64,000 nt of DNA from Leifsonia sp040686855 (GCF_040686855.1 NZ_JBFBOG010000001.1:558001-622000), one strand, 5' to 3'; shown: positions 16,038-25,121, numbered from the stretch's first letter. The notes: generated by a model not told the origin, from the letters alone. A program made the numbers and translations.

Positions 16038-16940
16038 CTACTTCACGCTGCCCGCCGTCAGCCCGCCCACGAGCCGCTTCTCGATCAGCATGAACAGGAT
16101 CACCACGGGGATCACCGCCACCACGGACACCGCGAAGACGTACTGCCATGCCGCGTCGTACTGGCCGACGAACTTGGTGAGCGCCACGGAGAGCGGCTGG
16201 TTCGCATCCGTCGACAGGATCACCAGGCTCGCCGCGAACTCGTTCCAGGAGGCGACGAAGGTGTAGATGATCGCCGTCACGATCCCCGGCCAGACCAGCG
16301 GCAGTTGGACACGGAAGAGCACGGTCCACTTGCCCGCGCCGTCGAGCTGGGCGGCCTCGTCGACCTCCTTCGGCACCCCGGAGAAGAAGCTGTGCATGAT
16401 CCAGATCGCGAACGCCAGGTTGAACGCGGCGTTCACCAGGATCATCGCGAGCCAGGTGTCGTTGATGCCGAGCGCCACCATCTCCTTGAAGAGGCCCGTG
16501 GCGAGCACGGTCGGCTGGAGCATCTGCGTGACGATCACGAGGAACAAGAAGATCCCCCGCCCCGGGAACCGGAACCGTGCCGTGTAGTACGCCGCCGGCA
16601 CACACACGATGAGCACGAGCGCCGTGGCGAACACCGCGATCACGATGGTCGAGATCAGGTTGTACGGCAGCGGAGTCTCGGGCGTCGACCACATCGTGAG
16701 GTAGTTCTCGGGATGCCACTGCTCGGGCAGATAGGTCGGCGGCACGGCGAGGATGTTGTTCCTGCTCTTGAACGAGCCGACCAGCATGATCAGGTACGGC
16801 GCGATGAAGACCAGGGCGATGACGATGCCGGCGATCACCTTGACGACGGTGCGCCACGGCGAGCCCGCTCCGCGTGGACGACGCCGACGGGCGGCCGGGG
16901 CTCCGGCTCCGGCGAGCGCGACGGGTGCGGGGGCGGTCAT
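16038..16940 (-). CDS. Sugar ABC transporter permease (MalG type)
   Basis: This 300-aa inner-membrane subunit of a CUT1 importer has six hydrophobic segments. The EAA loop EVDEAAQLDGAGKWTVLFRV and the C-terminal MalG-type IEKRLVGGLTAGSVK are present. The Arg/Ala/Pro-rich N-terminus of about 30 residues is probably cytosolic. ATG 16940 overlaps the stop of the preceding permease by 4 bp. No ATPase is encoded here, as is common for CUT1 importers that share an MsiK-like ATPase. It is probably the GalNAc or GalNAc-oligosaccharide importer, judged from the divergent aga operon. Confidence 0.93.
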   Translation of the reverse strand: MTAPAPVALAGAGAPAARRRRPRGAGSPWRTVVKVIAGIVIALVFIAPYLIMLVGSFKSRNNILAVPPTYLPEQWHPENYLTMWSTPETPLPYNLISTIVIAVFATALVLIVCVPAAYYTARFRFPGRGIFLFLVIVTQMLQPTVLATGLFKEMVALGINDTWLAMILVNAAFNLAFAIWIMHSFFSGVPKEVDEAAQLDGAGKWTVLFRVQLPLVWPGIVTAIIYTFVASWNEFAASLVILSTDANQPLSVALTKFVGQYDAAWQYVFAVSVVAVIPVVILFMLIEKRLVGGLTAGSVK

Positions 16941-17893
16941 GAGACCTCCTTCATCGGCTTCACGATCCACAGGTACAGGCCGACGACGACGAGCACTATC
17001 AGGAAGTTGATCACGCTGAGGGCGCTCGACAGATCGATCCGCTGCTCGTTCTGCAGCAGCTTGAACACGTAGGTGGTGGTCGTGTCCGCCTTGTAGCCGG
17101 GGATGGACCCGGTCATCAGCTTCAGGATGGGCAGCGAGTTGAACACGTTGATGATGTTGATCAGCGTGGCCAGGGCGATCGCGTTGCGGAGGTTCGGCAG
17201 GGTGACGCTGAAGTAGGAGCGGAACGCGCTGGCGCCGTCCACCTTCGCCGCCTCGAGCATGTCGCCCGGGATGCCGGCCAGCCCGGCGAGGATCGTGTAC
17301 GTCGTGAAGGGCAGCGAGACGAACACCGCGATGCCGATCGAGGAGATGAACGCGGGCACCGGCTCCTTGGTGAAGCCGAACGGCTCGGCGAGCAGGTGGA
17401 TGTCCACCAGGAACTTGTTGATGATCCCGTAGAAGGGGTCGAGGCCGTAGACGAACACGGTCGTGGTCATCACGACGCTCGCCGCCCACGGCACGATGAT
17501 CGCCATCCGCACCCAGCGCCGGCCGGGGAAGTTCTTGTCGAGGAACTGGGCGAGGGCGAGCGAGATCACCACGGTGATCACGACGACCGAGACGACCCAG
17601 ACCAGGGTGTTGAGCAGGATGCCCGGGAGCTCCGGGCGGGAGAGCACGGTCGCGTAGTTCTGGAATCCGACCGAGCCGTGGTCCACACCGGCGAGCGAGA
17701 TCTTCCGGGTGGAGTTGTAGATCATGTAACCGGCGGGGAACAGGACCACGCCGAAGATCAGGATGAGGGCGGGCAGCGTCCACGGCACGGCGTGCCACAG
17801 GTCGGACGCGCCGGTCCGGGGCTTGGGGGACGCCCCGCGGCGGGGACGGCCGGTGGCCGCCCCCGCGCGGGTCGCTTCAGCAGTGCTGGTCAT
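16937..17893 (-). CDS. Sugar ABC transporter permease (MalF type)
   Basis: This 318-aa CUT1 permease has six to seven hydrophobic segments after a basic cytosolic N-terminus. The EAA loop is visible as DMLEAAKVDGASAFRSYFSV, followed by LPNLRNAIALATL. It is the partner of the downstream permease at 16038-16940 (4-bp overlap) and lies 21 bp after the binding-protein gene; a small GCCGG/CCGGC hairpin lies in that gap. The transport substrate is inferred only from the divergent GalNAc catabolic genes. Confidence 0.93.
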   Translation of the reverse strand: MTSTAEATRAGAATGRPRRGASPKPRTGASDLWHAVPWTLPALILIFGVVLFPAGYMIYNSTRKISLAGVDHGSVGFQNYATVLSRPELPGILLNTLVWVVSVVVITVVISLALAQFLDKNFPGRRWVRMAIIVPWAASVVMTTTVFVYGLDPFYGIINKFLVDIHLLAEPFGFTKEPVPAFISSIGIAVFVSLPFTTYTILAGLAGIPGDMLEAAKVDGASAFRSYFSVTLPNLRNAIALATLINIINVFNSLPILKLMTGSIPGYKADTTTTYVFKLLQNEQRIDLSSALSVINFLIVLVVVGLYLWIVKPMKEVS

Positions 17894-17914
17894 ACCTGGA
17901 TGCCGGTCTCCGGC

Positions 17915-19156
17915 TTACTGGCCGTCGGCCTTCGCCTGGATCGACTTCAGCAGGTCTTCGGGCTTCGCGCCCTGACCGAGCTGACCGATCTGGGCCTGGA
18001 TCGCGCCCTGCGCGGCCGACCAGTTCGGGTTGGTGGACGGGTAGAACTTCGCGTTGGGCAGCAGGTCGAGGAACGGCTTGATGGTCTCGTCAGAGCCCAT
18101 CACGTCCGCGCCGGATTTGGTGGTGGGCAGGAAGCCCTCCGCCTTGACCCAGGTCGAGTAGACGTCCTTCGAGTAGAAGTAGTCGAGGAACTTCTTGATC
18201 GACGCGGTCTTGTCGGTCTTGTTCTTGAACGCCATCAGGTGGTCCGCGACGCCCAGCGTGAACGGCGAGCCGTCCTTGGTCGGGATCGGCGCGATGCCGT
18301 ACTGCAGCGACGGGTTCTTGTCCTTGATCTGGCCGACTGTCGGCGGCAGGCCGACCTGCATGCCGAGCTGGCCCTGGATGAAGACGTTCAGCAGCGGCGT
18401 GCGGTTCGTCGAACCGGCGTTCGGCTGCGTGTAGCCCTGGTTGATGATCTTCTGCATCTCGGTGGCGCCTTCGACGTTCTCCGAGCTGTCGATCGTCAGC
18501 TTCTTGGCGTCGCCGTAGCCGCCGCCCGCTCCGTAGAACCAGAGCGCGGTCTCGGCCTGCGCCTCCTCGCTGCCGAGCGGCATGCCGTAGGGGGTGACGC
18601 CGGCGGCCTTGAGCTTGCCCGCGTCCTCCTCGAACTCGGCCCATGTCTTCGGCGGGGCAGAGATGCCGGCCTTCGAGAAGTCGTCCTTGTTGTAGAACAG
18701 GGCGCGGGCGGAGGCGATGAACGGCAGGCCGTACTGGGTGCCGTCGATGCTCGCGTTCTTCTTGAAGGCGTCCTGGAAGTCGTTCAGCGTGGACGACGAG
18801 ACGATGTCCTTGGCCGGGTACAGCAGGTCGTCGGCCGCGAAGCCGGCGAACGCGTCGATGTTCAGGATGTCCGGCTGCTTCTGGGCCTGGATGCGCGTCT
18901 TGATGACGTTGTTGATGTCCGTCCAGGACTCGACGTCGAGGTTCACCTTGATGTCGGAGTTCTTGGCCTCGAAGTCCTTGATGATCTGCTGCCACTCGGC
19001 CTTGGTGTTGTCCGAGTAGCTCGCCACCATCAGGTCGAGCGTCTGCGCGCCGCCGGACGAGCCTCCGGACCCGCCGCTGAAGCCGCAGGAGGCGAGCGTC
19101 ATGGTGGCGACCGCCGCTGTCGCGACCGCCGCTCCCCACCGCAGTGACTTCTTCAT
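17915..19156 (-). CDS. Extracellular solute-binding lipoprotein of sugar ABC importer
   Basis: This 413-aa lipoprotein has the signal peptide MKKSLRWGAAVATAAVATMT and the lipobox LASC (Cys about residue 24), then a Gly/Ser linker. The mature part is a type 1 sugar-binding protein (DILNIDAFAGF, LPFIASARALFYNKDDF, TWAEFEEDAGKLKAAG, LGVADHLMAF). It would capture sugar at the membrane surface for the two permeases downstream. Its promoter has a palindromic operator over the -35 (19251-19265), so it is likely repressed without substrate. The divergent aga operon suggests GalNAc or a GalNAc-containing oligosaccharide. Confidence 0.93.
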   Translation of the reverse strand: MKKSLRWGAAVATAAVATMTLASCGFSGGSGGSSGGAQTLDLMVASYSDNTKAEWQQIIKDFEAKNSDIKVNLDVESWTDINNVIKTRIQAQKQPDILNIDAFAGFAADDLLYPAKDIVSSSTLNDFQDAFKKNASIDGTQYGLPFIASARALFYNKDDFSKAGISAPPKTWAEFEEDAGKLKAAGVTPYGMPLGSEEAQAETALWFYGAGGGYGDAKKLTIDSSENVEGATEMQKIINQGYTQPNAGSTNRTPLLNVFIQGQLGMQVGLPPTVGQIKDKNPSLQYGIAPIPTKDGSPFTLGVADHLMAFKNKTDKTASIKKFLDYFYSKDVYSTWVKAEGFLPTTKSGADVMGSDETIKPFLDLLPNAKFYPSTNPNWSAAQGAIQAQIGQLGQGAKPEDLLKSIQAKADGQ

Positions 19157-19232
19157 TGCTTCCTCACTTCTCGAAGGGAATTACACGAACCGTCACTGCG
19201 ATGGTGCCTGCGCGACGATGCGTAGCTGGTGA

Positions 19233-19293
19233 TGCATAGTGATTTGTTTTTGCTTGAAACAAGCACTTGCACTCAATGGATGCTCGAAAGCAT
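19233..19293 (-). promoter_or_regulatory. Binding-protein promoter with palindromic operators
   Basis: On the reverse strand, TTGTTT (19262-19257) and TATGCA (19238-19233) form a -35/-10 pair 18 bp apart. The perfect palindrome TGCTTGAAACAAGCA (19251-19265) overlaps the -35, and a second similar dyad, ATGCTCGAAAGCAT, lies at 19280-19293. The rest of the 307-bp intergenic region 19157-19463 shows no gene. Confidence 0.6.
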
Positions 19294-19416
19294 GGCGCGT
19301 GCGGGCGCTCCCGTCAAGAACCAAGCGGGAGATCGTTACATGGCGTTTACACCGACCCGCGGATTCCCGGCATTCGCTCCGAGAAACGATTGAACATGAT
19401 TACTAGACAGAGTGAT

Positions 19417-19433
19417 CGATCATCAGCGATCAT
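19417..19433 (+). promoter_or_regulatory. Direct-repeat operator before the aga operon
   Basis: CGATCAT occurs at 19417-19423 and 19427-19433, exactly 10 bp apart, about 30 bp before the agaS start. The palindrome TGATCGATCA (19413-19422) overlaps the first. One-turn direct repeats fit a DeoR-family operator, and a DeoR gene lies in this operon. Confidence 0.5.
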
Positions 19434-19463
19434 TGGTCCCAATCGACAGAACAGGAGCGATCA

Positions 19464-20375
19464 GTGACGCACGCATCCCCCGGAGGGGCCCACATAGAGA
19501 CCGAGCTGCGCTCGCAGCCCGAGACCTGGGCGACCGCCGCCGGGCTCCGCGAGGAGCAGGCGCTGCTGCCGTCAGCCGGCGAGCGCATCGCCGTGGTCGG
19601 CTGCGGGACGTCGTGGTTCATGGCGCAGGCCTACGCCTCCCTCCGCGAGGCCGCGGGCCATGGGGTGACCGACGCGTTCGCCGCGTCCGAGGCGCACGTG
19701 CTGACCCGCGACTATGACGCCATCGTCGCGATCACCCGCTCCGGGACCACGACCGAGGTACTGGAGCTGCTGGACGCGGCGCGCGTCGCCGGCATCCGCG
19801 GCCGCACGATCGGCATCGTCGGCGACCCCGAGACGCCCCTGGTGGACCTGGTCGACACGGCGATACGCCTCCCCTTCGCCGACGAGCAGTCGGTCGTGCA
19901 GACCCGCTTCGCGACGACCGCGCTCGCGCTGGTGCGCGCCTCCCTCGGCCACGACCTCGCGCCCGCGATCGACCAGGCCGCGGCCGCGATCGACGAGGAG
20001 CTGGACGACGAACTGGTCGACGCCGAGCAGTACGCGTTCCTCGGCGCCGGATGGACGGTCGGGCTCGCGCACGAAGCGGCGCTCAAGATGCGCGAGGCCT
20101 CCCAGTCCTGGACCGAGTCGTATCCGGCCAAGGAGTACCGTCACGGCCCGATCTCGATCGCGGCTCCCGGCCGTGTGACCTGGATGCTGGGCGAGGCCCC
20201 CGTCGGGCTGTCGGGCGACCTCGCGGTCACCGGCGCCCGCTTCGAGGACCGCCCGATCGACGGCATGGCCGACCTCGTCCGCGCGCAGCGCGTCGCCCTG
20301 GCCCGTGCGCGCCGGTTCGGCCTCGATCCCGACAGCCCGCGCAACCTCACCCGATCGGTCATCCTCCCCTCGTGA
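19464..20375 (+). CDS. agaS: SIS-domain galactosamine-6-phosphate deaminase/isomerase (AgaS-like)
   Basis: This 303-aa cytosolic protein has two SIS phosphosugar-binding domains: VVGCGTSWFMAQAYASLREA and ITRSGTTTEVLELLDAARV in the first, GAGWTVGLAHEAALKMREAS and SYPAKEYRHGPISI in the second. AgaS enzymes convert galactosamine-6-phosphate to tagatose-6-phosphate plus ammonia. The assignment rests on the family plus context: the next genes supply a sugar kinase, a tagatose-6-P-type kinase, a class II aldolase, a DeoR regulator and a deacetylase. GTG 19464 follows AGGAG by six bases. It could instead act on glucosamine-6-P, but a nagB is present elsewhere (31709-32494). Confidence 0.85.
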   Translation: MTHASPGGAHIETELRSQPETWATAAGLREEQALLPSAGERIAVVGCGTSWFMAQAYASLREAAGHGVTDAFAASEAHVLTRDYDAIVAITRSGTTTEVLELLDAARVAGIRGRTIGIVGDPETPLVDLVDTAIRLPFADEQSVVQTRFATTALALVRASLGHDLAPAIDQAAAAIDEELDDELVDAEQYAFLGAGWTVGLAHEAALKMREASQSWTESYPAKEYRHGPISIAAPGRVTWMLGEAPVGLSGDLAVTGARFEDRPIDGMADLVRAQRVALARARRFGLDPDSPRNLTRSVILPS

Positions 20376-21361
20376 CGACAGCTCTCGACCCGCAGGCACC
20401 GGCCGCCGCCCCGCTCGGGAGCGGCGCGCCGGTGCTGGCGTTCGACGTCGGCGGGACGGACATGAAGGCCGCGCTCGTCGACGGCGACGGGCGACTCGTG
20501 TCGGTCGTCCGCGTCCCGACCCCGCACGCCGGAGCCGCGACCGGCGAGGCCGTCGTCGCGGCGGTCGCGGACCTCGCCGCGCGGTTCGGCGCCGAGCATC
20601 CGACGGTCGTCCCGCAGGCCGCCGGGCTGCTCGTGCCCGGGCACGTGGACGACGACGCCGGGGTGGGCGTGTTCGCCGAGAACCTGGGCTGGCACGACTT
20701 CCCGTTCCGCTCGCGGGCCGGGGAGGCGCTGGGCCTGCCGGTGTCGTTCAGTCACGACGTGCGCGGCGCGGGCGAGGCGGAGCACCGGCTCGGAGCGGCG
20801 GCCCCCTACCGCGATGTCGTCGTGATGGCGATCGGGACCGGCATCGCCGGCGCGATCTTCCTCGATGGGCGCCTCCACACTGGCGGCGGAATGGCGGGCG
20901 AGATGGGGCACTCTCGGGTCGCCGACGGACCGCTGTGCGCCTGCGGCGGGACCGGCTGCCTGGAGGCCGTTGCCTCGGCGGCCGCCATCGCACGGCGGTA
21001 CAACGCCCTCACCGGCGCGGCGGTGCCGGGCGCGCGCGCGGTGCTGGAGCGCGCCGAGGCCGGCGATCCCGCAGCGCGCCAGGTGTGGGATTCGGCGTTG
21101 GATGCACTCGCACTCGACCTGTCGCATACGGTCGCACTGCTCGCGCCGGAGGCGATCGTCATCGGCGGCGGCCTGGCCCAGGCGGGTCCGGCCCTGTTCG
21201 TGCCGCTGGCCGAGAAGCTGGACGCCATCCTGACCTTCCACCGCCGCCCGGTGCTGCTGCCGGCGAGCATCGGCGAGAACGCCGGACTCATCGGCGCGGC
21301 CCTGCGGGCGCGTGACCTTCTCGCAGTCGACGCCCGACCCGTCACGGAGCCCGCGCCGTGA
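20372..21361 (+). CDS. ROK-family sugar kinase (probable GalNAc kinase)
   Basis: This 329-aa kinase has the ATP loop AFDVGGTDMKAALVDG near residue 25 and the ROK zinc motif, His in GHSRVADGP followed by CACGGTGC. MAIGTGIAGAI and VIGGGLAQAGP complete the fold. In this operon it would phosphorylate imported GalNAc at C6, because no PTS genes are present. GTG 20372 overlaps the agaS stop, and its own stop overlaps the PfkB gene start; both are coupled. A glucokinase-like role is the alternative. Confidence 0.85.
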   Translation: MTTALDPQAPAAAPLGSGAPVLAFDVGGTDMKAALVDGDGRLVSVVRVPTPHAGAATGEAVVAAVADLAARFGAEHPTVVPQAAGLLVPGHVDDDAGVGVFAENLGWHDFPFRSRAGEALGLPVSFSHDVRGAGEAEHRLGAAAPYRDVVVMAIGTGIAGAIFLDGRLHTGGGMAGEMGHSRVADGPLCACGGTGCLEAVASAAAIARRYNALTGAAVPGARAVLERAEAGDPAARQVWDSALDALALDLSHTVALLAPEAIVIGGGLAQAGPALFVPLAEKLDAILTFHRRPVLLPASIGENAGLIGAALRARDLLAVDARPVTEPAP

Positions 21362-22269
21362 TCCTCGCCGTCACGCCGAATCCGGCCCTCGACCTCACGT
21401 ACCGCGTGCCCGCGCTGCAGCCCGGCGAGACGCACCGCGCCGCTCCCCCGGCCGTCCGTGCAGGAGGCAAGGGGCTCAACGTCGCCCGGGTCGTCGCGCA
21501 GACCGGCGGCGCCGCTTTCGCGCTGACCACCGCAGGCGGTCCATCCGGGCTGCGGCTGGCGGACGACCTGGAGGCGTCGCGGCTTCCGAACGAACTGGTA
21601 CCCGTGGCGTCCCCGACGCGCAGCAGCATCGCCGTCGTCGACGAGTCGGCGGGCGAGACCACCGTGATCAACGAGACGGGCGGCCCCCTGACGGAGGCCG
21701 AGTGGACGGCGCTACGGGATGCGGCCTCGCGGCTCGCGATCCCGGCGACCTGCGTGGTCGGCTCGGGCAGCCTGCCGCCGGACGCGCCCGACGACTTCTA
21801 CGCCGGGCTGGTCGCGATCGCGGCCGGGCGCGGCATCCCGAGCGTGATCGACGCCGTCGGGCCCGCGCTCGTGCTGGCGGCCGAAGCCGGTGCCAGCGTC
21901 GTGAAGCCCAATCGGCTCGAGCTCGCCGAGACGACCGGGAACGACGACCCGGTGGAGGGCGCCCGCGCCCTGCTCGACGCGGGCGCCGGGCTCGTGCTCG
22001 TGTCGCTGGGGGCCGAGGGGATGCTCGCGGTGACCGGCTCGGGCGCACCGCTGCACCTGCGGACGACGCATCCGCTCGCGGGCAACCCGACCGGAGCCGG
22101 GGACGCCGCCGTCGCTGCGGTCGCGACCCTGCTCGCCTCGGGCACCTCCGACCCGGCTCTGCTGCTTCGCCGCGCCGTCGCGTGGTCCGCCGCCGCCGTC
22201 CTCGCCCCGCTCGCCGGCGAGCTCCACCCGTCCTACCCGGAGCTCGAGGCGCGCCTCGTGACCGGCTGA
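21358..22269 (+). CDS. PfkB-family kinase (probable tagatose-6-phosphate kinase)
   Basis: This 303-aa ribokinase-fold kinase resembles LacC/FruK. The substrate motif GGKGLNVARVVAQTGG lies near residue 38; TRSSIAVVDE, GSGSLPPDAPDDFYAG and the catalytic NPTGAGDAAVAAVATLL (anion hole and Asp base) follow. It would phosphorylate tagatose-6-phosphate to tagatose-1,6-bisphosphate. Fructose-1-phosphate kinase activity cannot be excluded by sequence alone, but the neighbouring AgaS-like and aldolase genes favour tagatose. GTG 21358 overlaps the stop of the ROK kinase gene. Confidence 0.85.
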   Translation: MILAVTPNPALDLTYRVPALQPGETHRAAPPAVRAGGKGLNVARVVAQTGGAAFALTTAGGPSGLRLADDLEASRLPNELVPVASPTRSSIAVVDESAGETTVINETGGPLTEAEWTALRDAASRLAIPATCVVGSGSLPPDAPDDFYAGLVAIAAGRGIPSVIDAVGPALVLAAEAGASVVKPNRLELAETTGNDDPVEGARALLDAGAGLVLVSLGAEGMLAVTGSGAPLHLRTTHPLAGNPTGAGDAAVAAVATLLASGTSDPALLLRRAVAWSAAAVLAPLAGELHPSYPELEARLVTG

Positions 22270-22304
22270 CCCCGTCCACCGACCGCCCCAACGCCGGAGC
22301 CGCC

Positions 22305-23180
22305 ATGCCCCTCGTCCCCACCGCCGACCTGCTGCACGCCGCCGTCGGCCGCCGCACCGGCCTCGCCGCCTTCAACGTCATCCAGCTGGAGACGGCCGAG
22401 GCGCTGGTGGACGCGGCCGAGCAGACCGGCCTGCCCGTCATCCTGCAGCTGTCGCAGAACGCCGTGGCATACCACGGAGCGCTCGAGCCGATCGCGGCGG
22501 CCACCCTCGCGCTGGCCGCCGAGTCGACCGCGCACGTCGCCGTCCACCTCGACCACGCGGAGGACGAGGAGCTGGCCCGGCGCGCGGTGGAGGCAGGGTT
22601 CGGCTCGGTCATGTTCGACGGATCCACACTCGACTACGACCGGAATGTGGCCGCGACCATCCGGGTGGTCGAGCACGCCCACGCCAACGACGTGCTCGTG
22701 GAGGCGGAGCTCGGCGAGATCGGCGGGAAGGACGGCGCGCACGCCCCCGGAGTCCGCACCGACCCGGACGAGGCCCGTCGCTTCGTCGCGGAGACGGGCG
22801 TCGACGCCCTCGCGGTGGCTGTCGGCAGCTCGCACGCCATGACCGAGCGGACCGCCGCGCTCGATCTCGAGCTGATCGCTCGGCTGCGACACGCCGTGCC
22901 CGTTCCGCTGGTGCTGCACGGGTCGAGCGGGGTCGCGGATGAGACCATCGAGCAGGCGATCCGCGCCGGGATCACCAAGGTCAACGTCTCCACCCACCTC
23001 AACCGGTTCTACACGGACGCCATCCGCGGCTACCTGGATGCGCATCCGGAGGCCGTGGACCCGCGGAAGTACATCGGGGAGGGACGCACCGCGGTGACGG
23101 CGGAGGCGGCGCGCCTGATGACCCTGTTCGACGTCGCGAGCCGCGACGCCGCGGGCCGAGTGGAGGCGGGACACCGATGA
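22305..23180 (+). CDS. Class II aldolase (probable tagatose-1,6-bisphosphate aldolase)
   Basis: This 291-aa zinc aldolase of the GatY/KbaY/FbaA family would cleave tagatose-1,6-bisphosphate to DHAP and glyceraldehyde-3-phosphate. Zinc and substrate motifs visible are AAFNVIQLETAEAL, VHLDHAEDEE, FGSVMFDGSTLDYD, EAELGEIGGKDG and LVLHGSSGVADE, with TKVNVSTHLN near the end. A 35-bp gap follows the kinase. Its stop overlaps the DeoR gene start by 4 bp. Fructose-bisphosphate aldolase activity is possible, but the operon context favours tagatose. Confidence 0.87.
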   Translation: MPLVPTADLLHAAVGRRTGLAAFNVIQLETAEALVDAAEQTGLPVILQLSQNAVAYHGALEPIAAATLALAAESTAHVAVHLDHAEDEELARRAVEAGFGSVMFDGSTLDYDRNVAATIRVVEHAHANDVLVEAELGEIGGKDGAHAPGVRTDPDEARRFVAETGVDALAVAVGSSHAMTERTAALDLELIARLRHAVPVPLVLHGSSGVADETIEQAIRAGITKVNVSTHLNRFYTDAIRGYLDAHPEAVDPRKYIGEGRTAVTAEAARLMTLFDVASRDAAGRVEAGHR

Positions 23181-23962
23181 ACAGAGCGGAACGGTTGAAC
23201 GCCGTGCTCGACCTGCTGGCCGAGGCCGGCCAGGTCGAGGTCGACGACATCGTCGAGAAGCTGGACGTCTCGGCGGCCACCGCGCGCCGCGACTTGGACG
23301 CGCTGGCCTCCCAGCAGCTGCTGACCCGCACCCGCGGCGGCGCGATCGGGCAGTCCGTCGCGTACGACCTGCCGATCCGCTACAAGCGCGAGCAGCACGC
23401 GCCCGAGAAGCTGCGGATCGCGCAGGCGGCGAGCGCGCTCGTGCCGCGCGGGGCCGTCGTGGGCCTGTGCGGCGGGACGACGAGCACCGCGGTCGCGACC
23501 GTGCTCGGTTCGCGGCCGGACCTGATGGAGCCGTCGCCGCACCCCAGCCTCACCGTGGTGACGAACGCCATCAACATCGCCGCGCAGCTCGTGATGCGCC
23601 CGCAGATCAAGACCGTGGTGACCGGCGGCGTCGTCCACGCGCGCTCCTACGAACTGGTCGGCCCGTACAGCGACGTGGTGCTCGAGAAGATCACGATGGA
23701 CATCGCGTTCATCGGCGTGAACGGCATCGACCCCGTGGTCGGCGCGACCGTGCACGACGAGGGCGAGGCGAGCGTCAACTCCCTGATGGCGCGTCGGGCC
23801 ACGCGCGCGGTCGTTGTTGCGGACTCGTCCAAGATCGGACGGAAGGCGTTCGCCACGCTCGGAGGCCCGAAGGTGCTGACGACGCTCATCACCGACGAGG
23901 GCATCACCGCCGAACAGCGTTCCGCGTTCGTGGAGGCGGGCTTCGAGGTGATCGTCGCGTGA
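23177..23962 (+). CDS. DeoR-family regulator of amino-sugar genes (AgaR-like)
   Basis: This 261-aa repressor has an N-terminal DeoR HTH (RLNAVLDLLAEAGQVEVDDI, LDVSAATARRDLDAL) and a DeoRC effector domain (GLCGGTTSTAVA, VVTNAINIAAQL, KTVVTGGVVHARSYELVG, VVVADSSKIGRKAF). It lies inside the operon it probably controls, coupled to the aldolase upstream and the deacetylase downstream by 4-bp overlaps. It likely binds direct repeats before agaS and perhaps the divergent importer promoter; tagatose- or galactosamine-phosphate is the expected effector by family analogy. Confidence 0.9.
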   Translation: MNRAERLNAVLDLLAEAGQVEVDDIVEKLDVSAATARRDLDALASQQLLTRTRGGAIGQSVAYDLPIRYKREQHAPEKLRIAQAASALVPRGAVVGLCGGTTSTAVATVLGSRPDLMEPSPHPSLTVVTNAINIAAQLVMRPQIKTVVTGGVVHARSYELVGPYSDVVLEKITMDIAFIGVNGIDPVVGATVHDEGEASVNSLMARRATRAVVVADSSKIGRKAFATLGGPKVLTTLITDEGITAEQRSAFVEAGFEVIVA

Positions 23963-25107
23963 GCGGCGACCACCTCATCCACTCGGCGCGGCTGGTCGAC
24001 GGCGGGACGGTCGTCGAGGATGCGTGGGTGCGCTTCGCGGGCGGCGTCGTCGCGGAAGTCGGGAGCGGGTCGTCGTGGCGGTCGTCGCCGGAGGTCGAGT
24101 CGACAGATGCGCGGGGCGGGTGGCTGACGCCCGGGTTCGTCGACATCCACGTGCATGGCGGCGGGGGCGGGAGCTTCGACGACGGCGCCGAGGGCATCGC
24201 GCGCGGACTCGACCTGCACCAGCGGCACGGGACGACGCGAGCGGTGATCTCGCTGGTCACGGCGCCGGTCGACGCGCTGGCGTCGCGCGTGCGGACGGTG
24301 GCGTCGCTGATGGCGTCGGATTCGCGCATTCTGGGTTCGCACCTCGAGGGGCCGTTCCTCGACGTCGGGCACAAGGGCGCGCACGAGCCGTCGCTACTGC
24401 GGCCCTCCACGCCGGCCGACGTCGACGCGCTGCTCAGCGCGGCCGACGGCACCCTCCGCCAGATCACGATCGCACCGGAGCTGCCGGGCGGTATGGACGC
24501 GGTGCGCGCCTTCTCCGCCGCCGGCGTCGCGGTCGCGGTCGGGCACACCGGCGCCACGTACGAGCAGGCGCTGGCGGCCTTCGACGCCGGGGCGAGCATC
24601 CTCACGCACGCCTTCAACGCGATGCCCGGCGTGCACCACCGCGCGCCGGGGCCGGTCGCGGCGGCCGCTCGCACGCCGGGCGTCACGCTCGAGATCGTCA
24701 ACGACGGCGTCCACGTGCACCCGGAGGTGGTGCGGATGGCGTTCGCCTCCGCACCGGGACGGCTGGCGCTGGTGACCGACGCCATGGCCGCCGCCGGGTC
24801 GGCCGACGGCGACTACCTGCTCGGCTCGCTCGAGGTGGAGGTGCGGGACGGCGTCGCGCGGCTCGCCGGCGGCGGGTCGATCGCGGGATCGACGCTGACG
24901 CTGGACGACGCGCTCCGCCGCGCGGTGAAGGAGGTCGGGCTGCCGGTGACGGACGCGGTGCGCGCGGTCACCGAGACGCCGGCGGCCGCCATCGGCCGCG
25001 GAGGCGACCTCGGGCGACTGCAGCCCGGCTATCGCGCCGACGCCGTCCTGCTCGACGACCGCTTCGCGGTCCAGCGCGTCTTCCGCGACGGCGTCCCCGT
25101 CGCCTGA
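23959..25107 (+). CDS. N-acetylhexosamine-6-phosphate deacetylase (AgaA/NagA type)
   Basis: This 382-aa amidohydrolase removes acetate from GalNAc-6-P or GlcNAc-6-P. Motifs seen: LTPGFVDIHVHGGGGGSFDD (the HxH metal pair), SHLEGPFLDVGHKGAH (Glu ligand), VGHTGATYEQ, LTHAFNAMPGVHHRAPGP and LVTDAMAAAG (catalytic Asp). It is a paralogue of equal length to the second copy at 30554. Its place in the aga operon favours GalNAc-6-P. The GTG start overlaps the DeoR stop, and hairpin element C follows the stop. Confidence 0.9.
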   Translation: MSGDHLIHSARLVDGGTVVEDAWVRFAGGVVAEVGSGSSWRSSPEVESTDARGGWLTPGFVDIHVHGGGGGSFDDGAEGIARGLDLHQRHGTTRAVISLVTAPVDALASRVRTVASLMASDSRILGSHLEGPFLDVGHKGAHEPSLLRPSTPADVDALLSAADGTLRQITIAPELPGGMDAVRAFSAAGVAVAVGHTGATYEQALAAFDAGASILTHAFNAMPGVHHRAPGPVAAAARTPGVTLEIVNDGVHVHPEVVRMAFASAPGRLALVTDAMAAAGSADGDYLLGSLEVEVRDGVARLAGGGSIAGSTLTLDDALRRAVKEVGLPVTDAVRAVTETPAAAIGRGGDLGRLQPGYRADAVLLDDRFAVQRVFRDGVPVA

Positions 25108-25121
25108 CCGTCGACGCCCAC

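Noticed and set aside
19157..19463. Small forward ORF of 66 codons (19267-19467) in the importer/agaS gap
   Set aside because: It has no recognisable features, overlaps promoter and operator elements, and its codon use is unlike real genes here.
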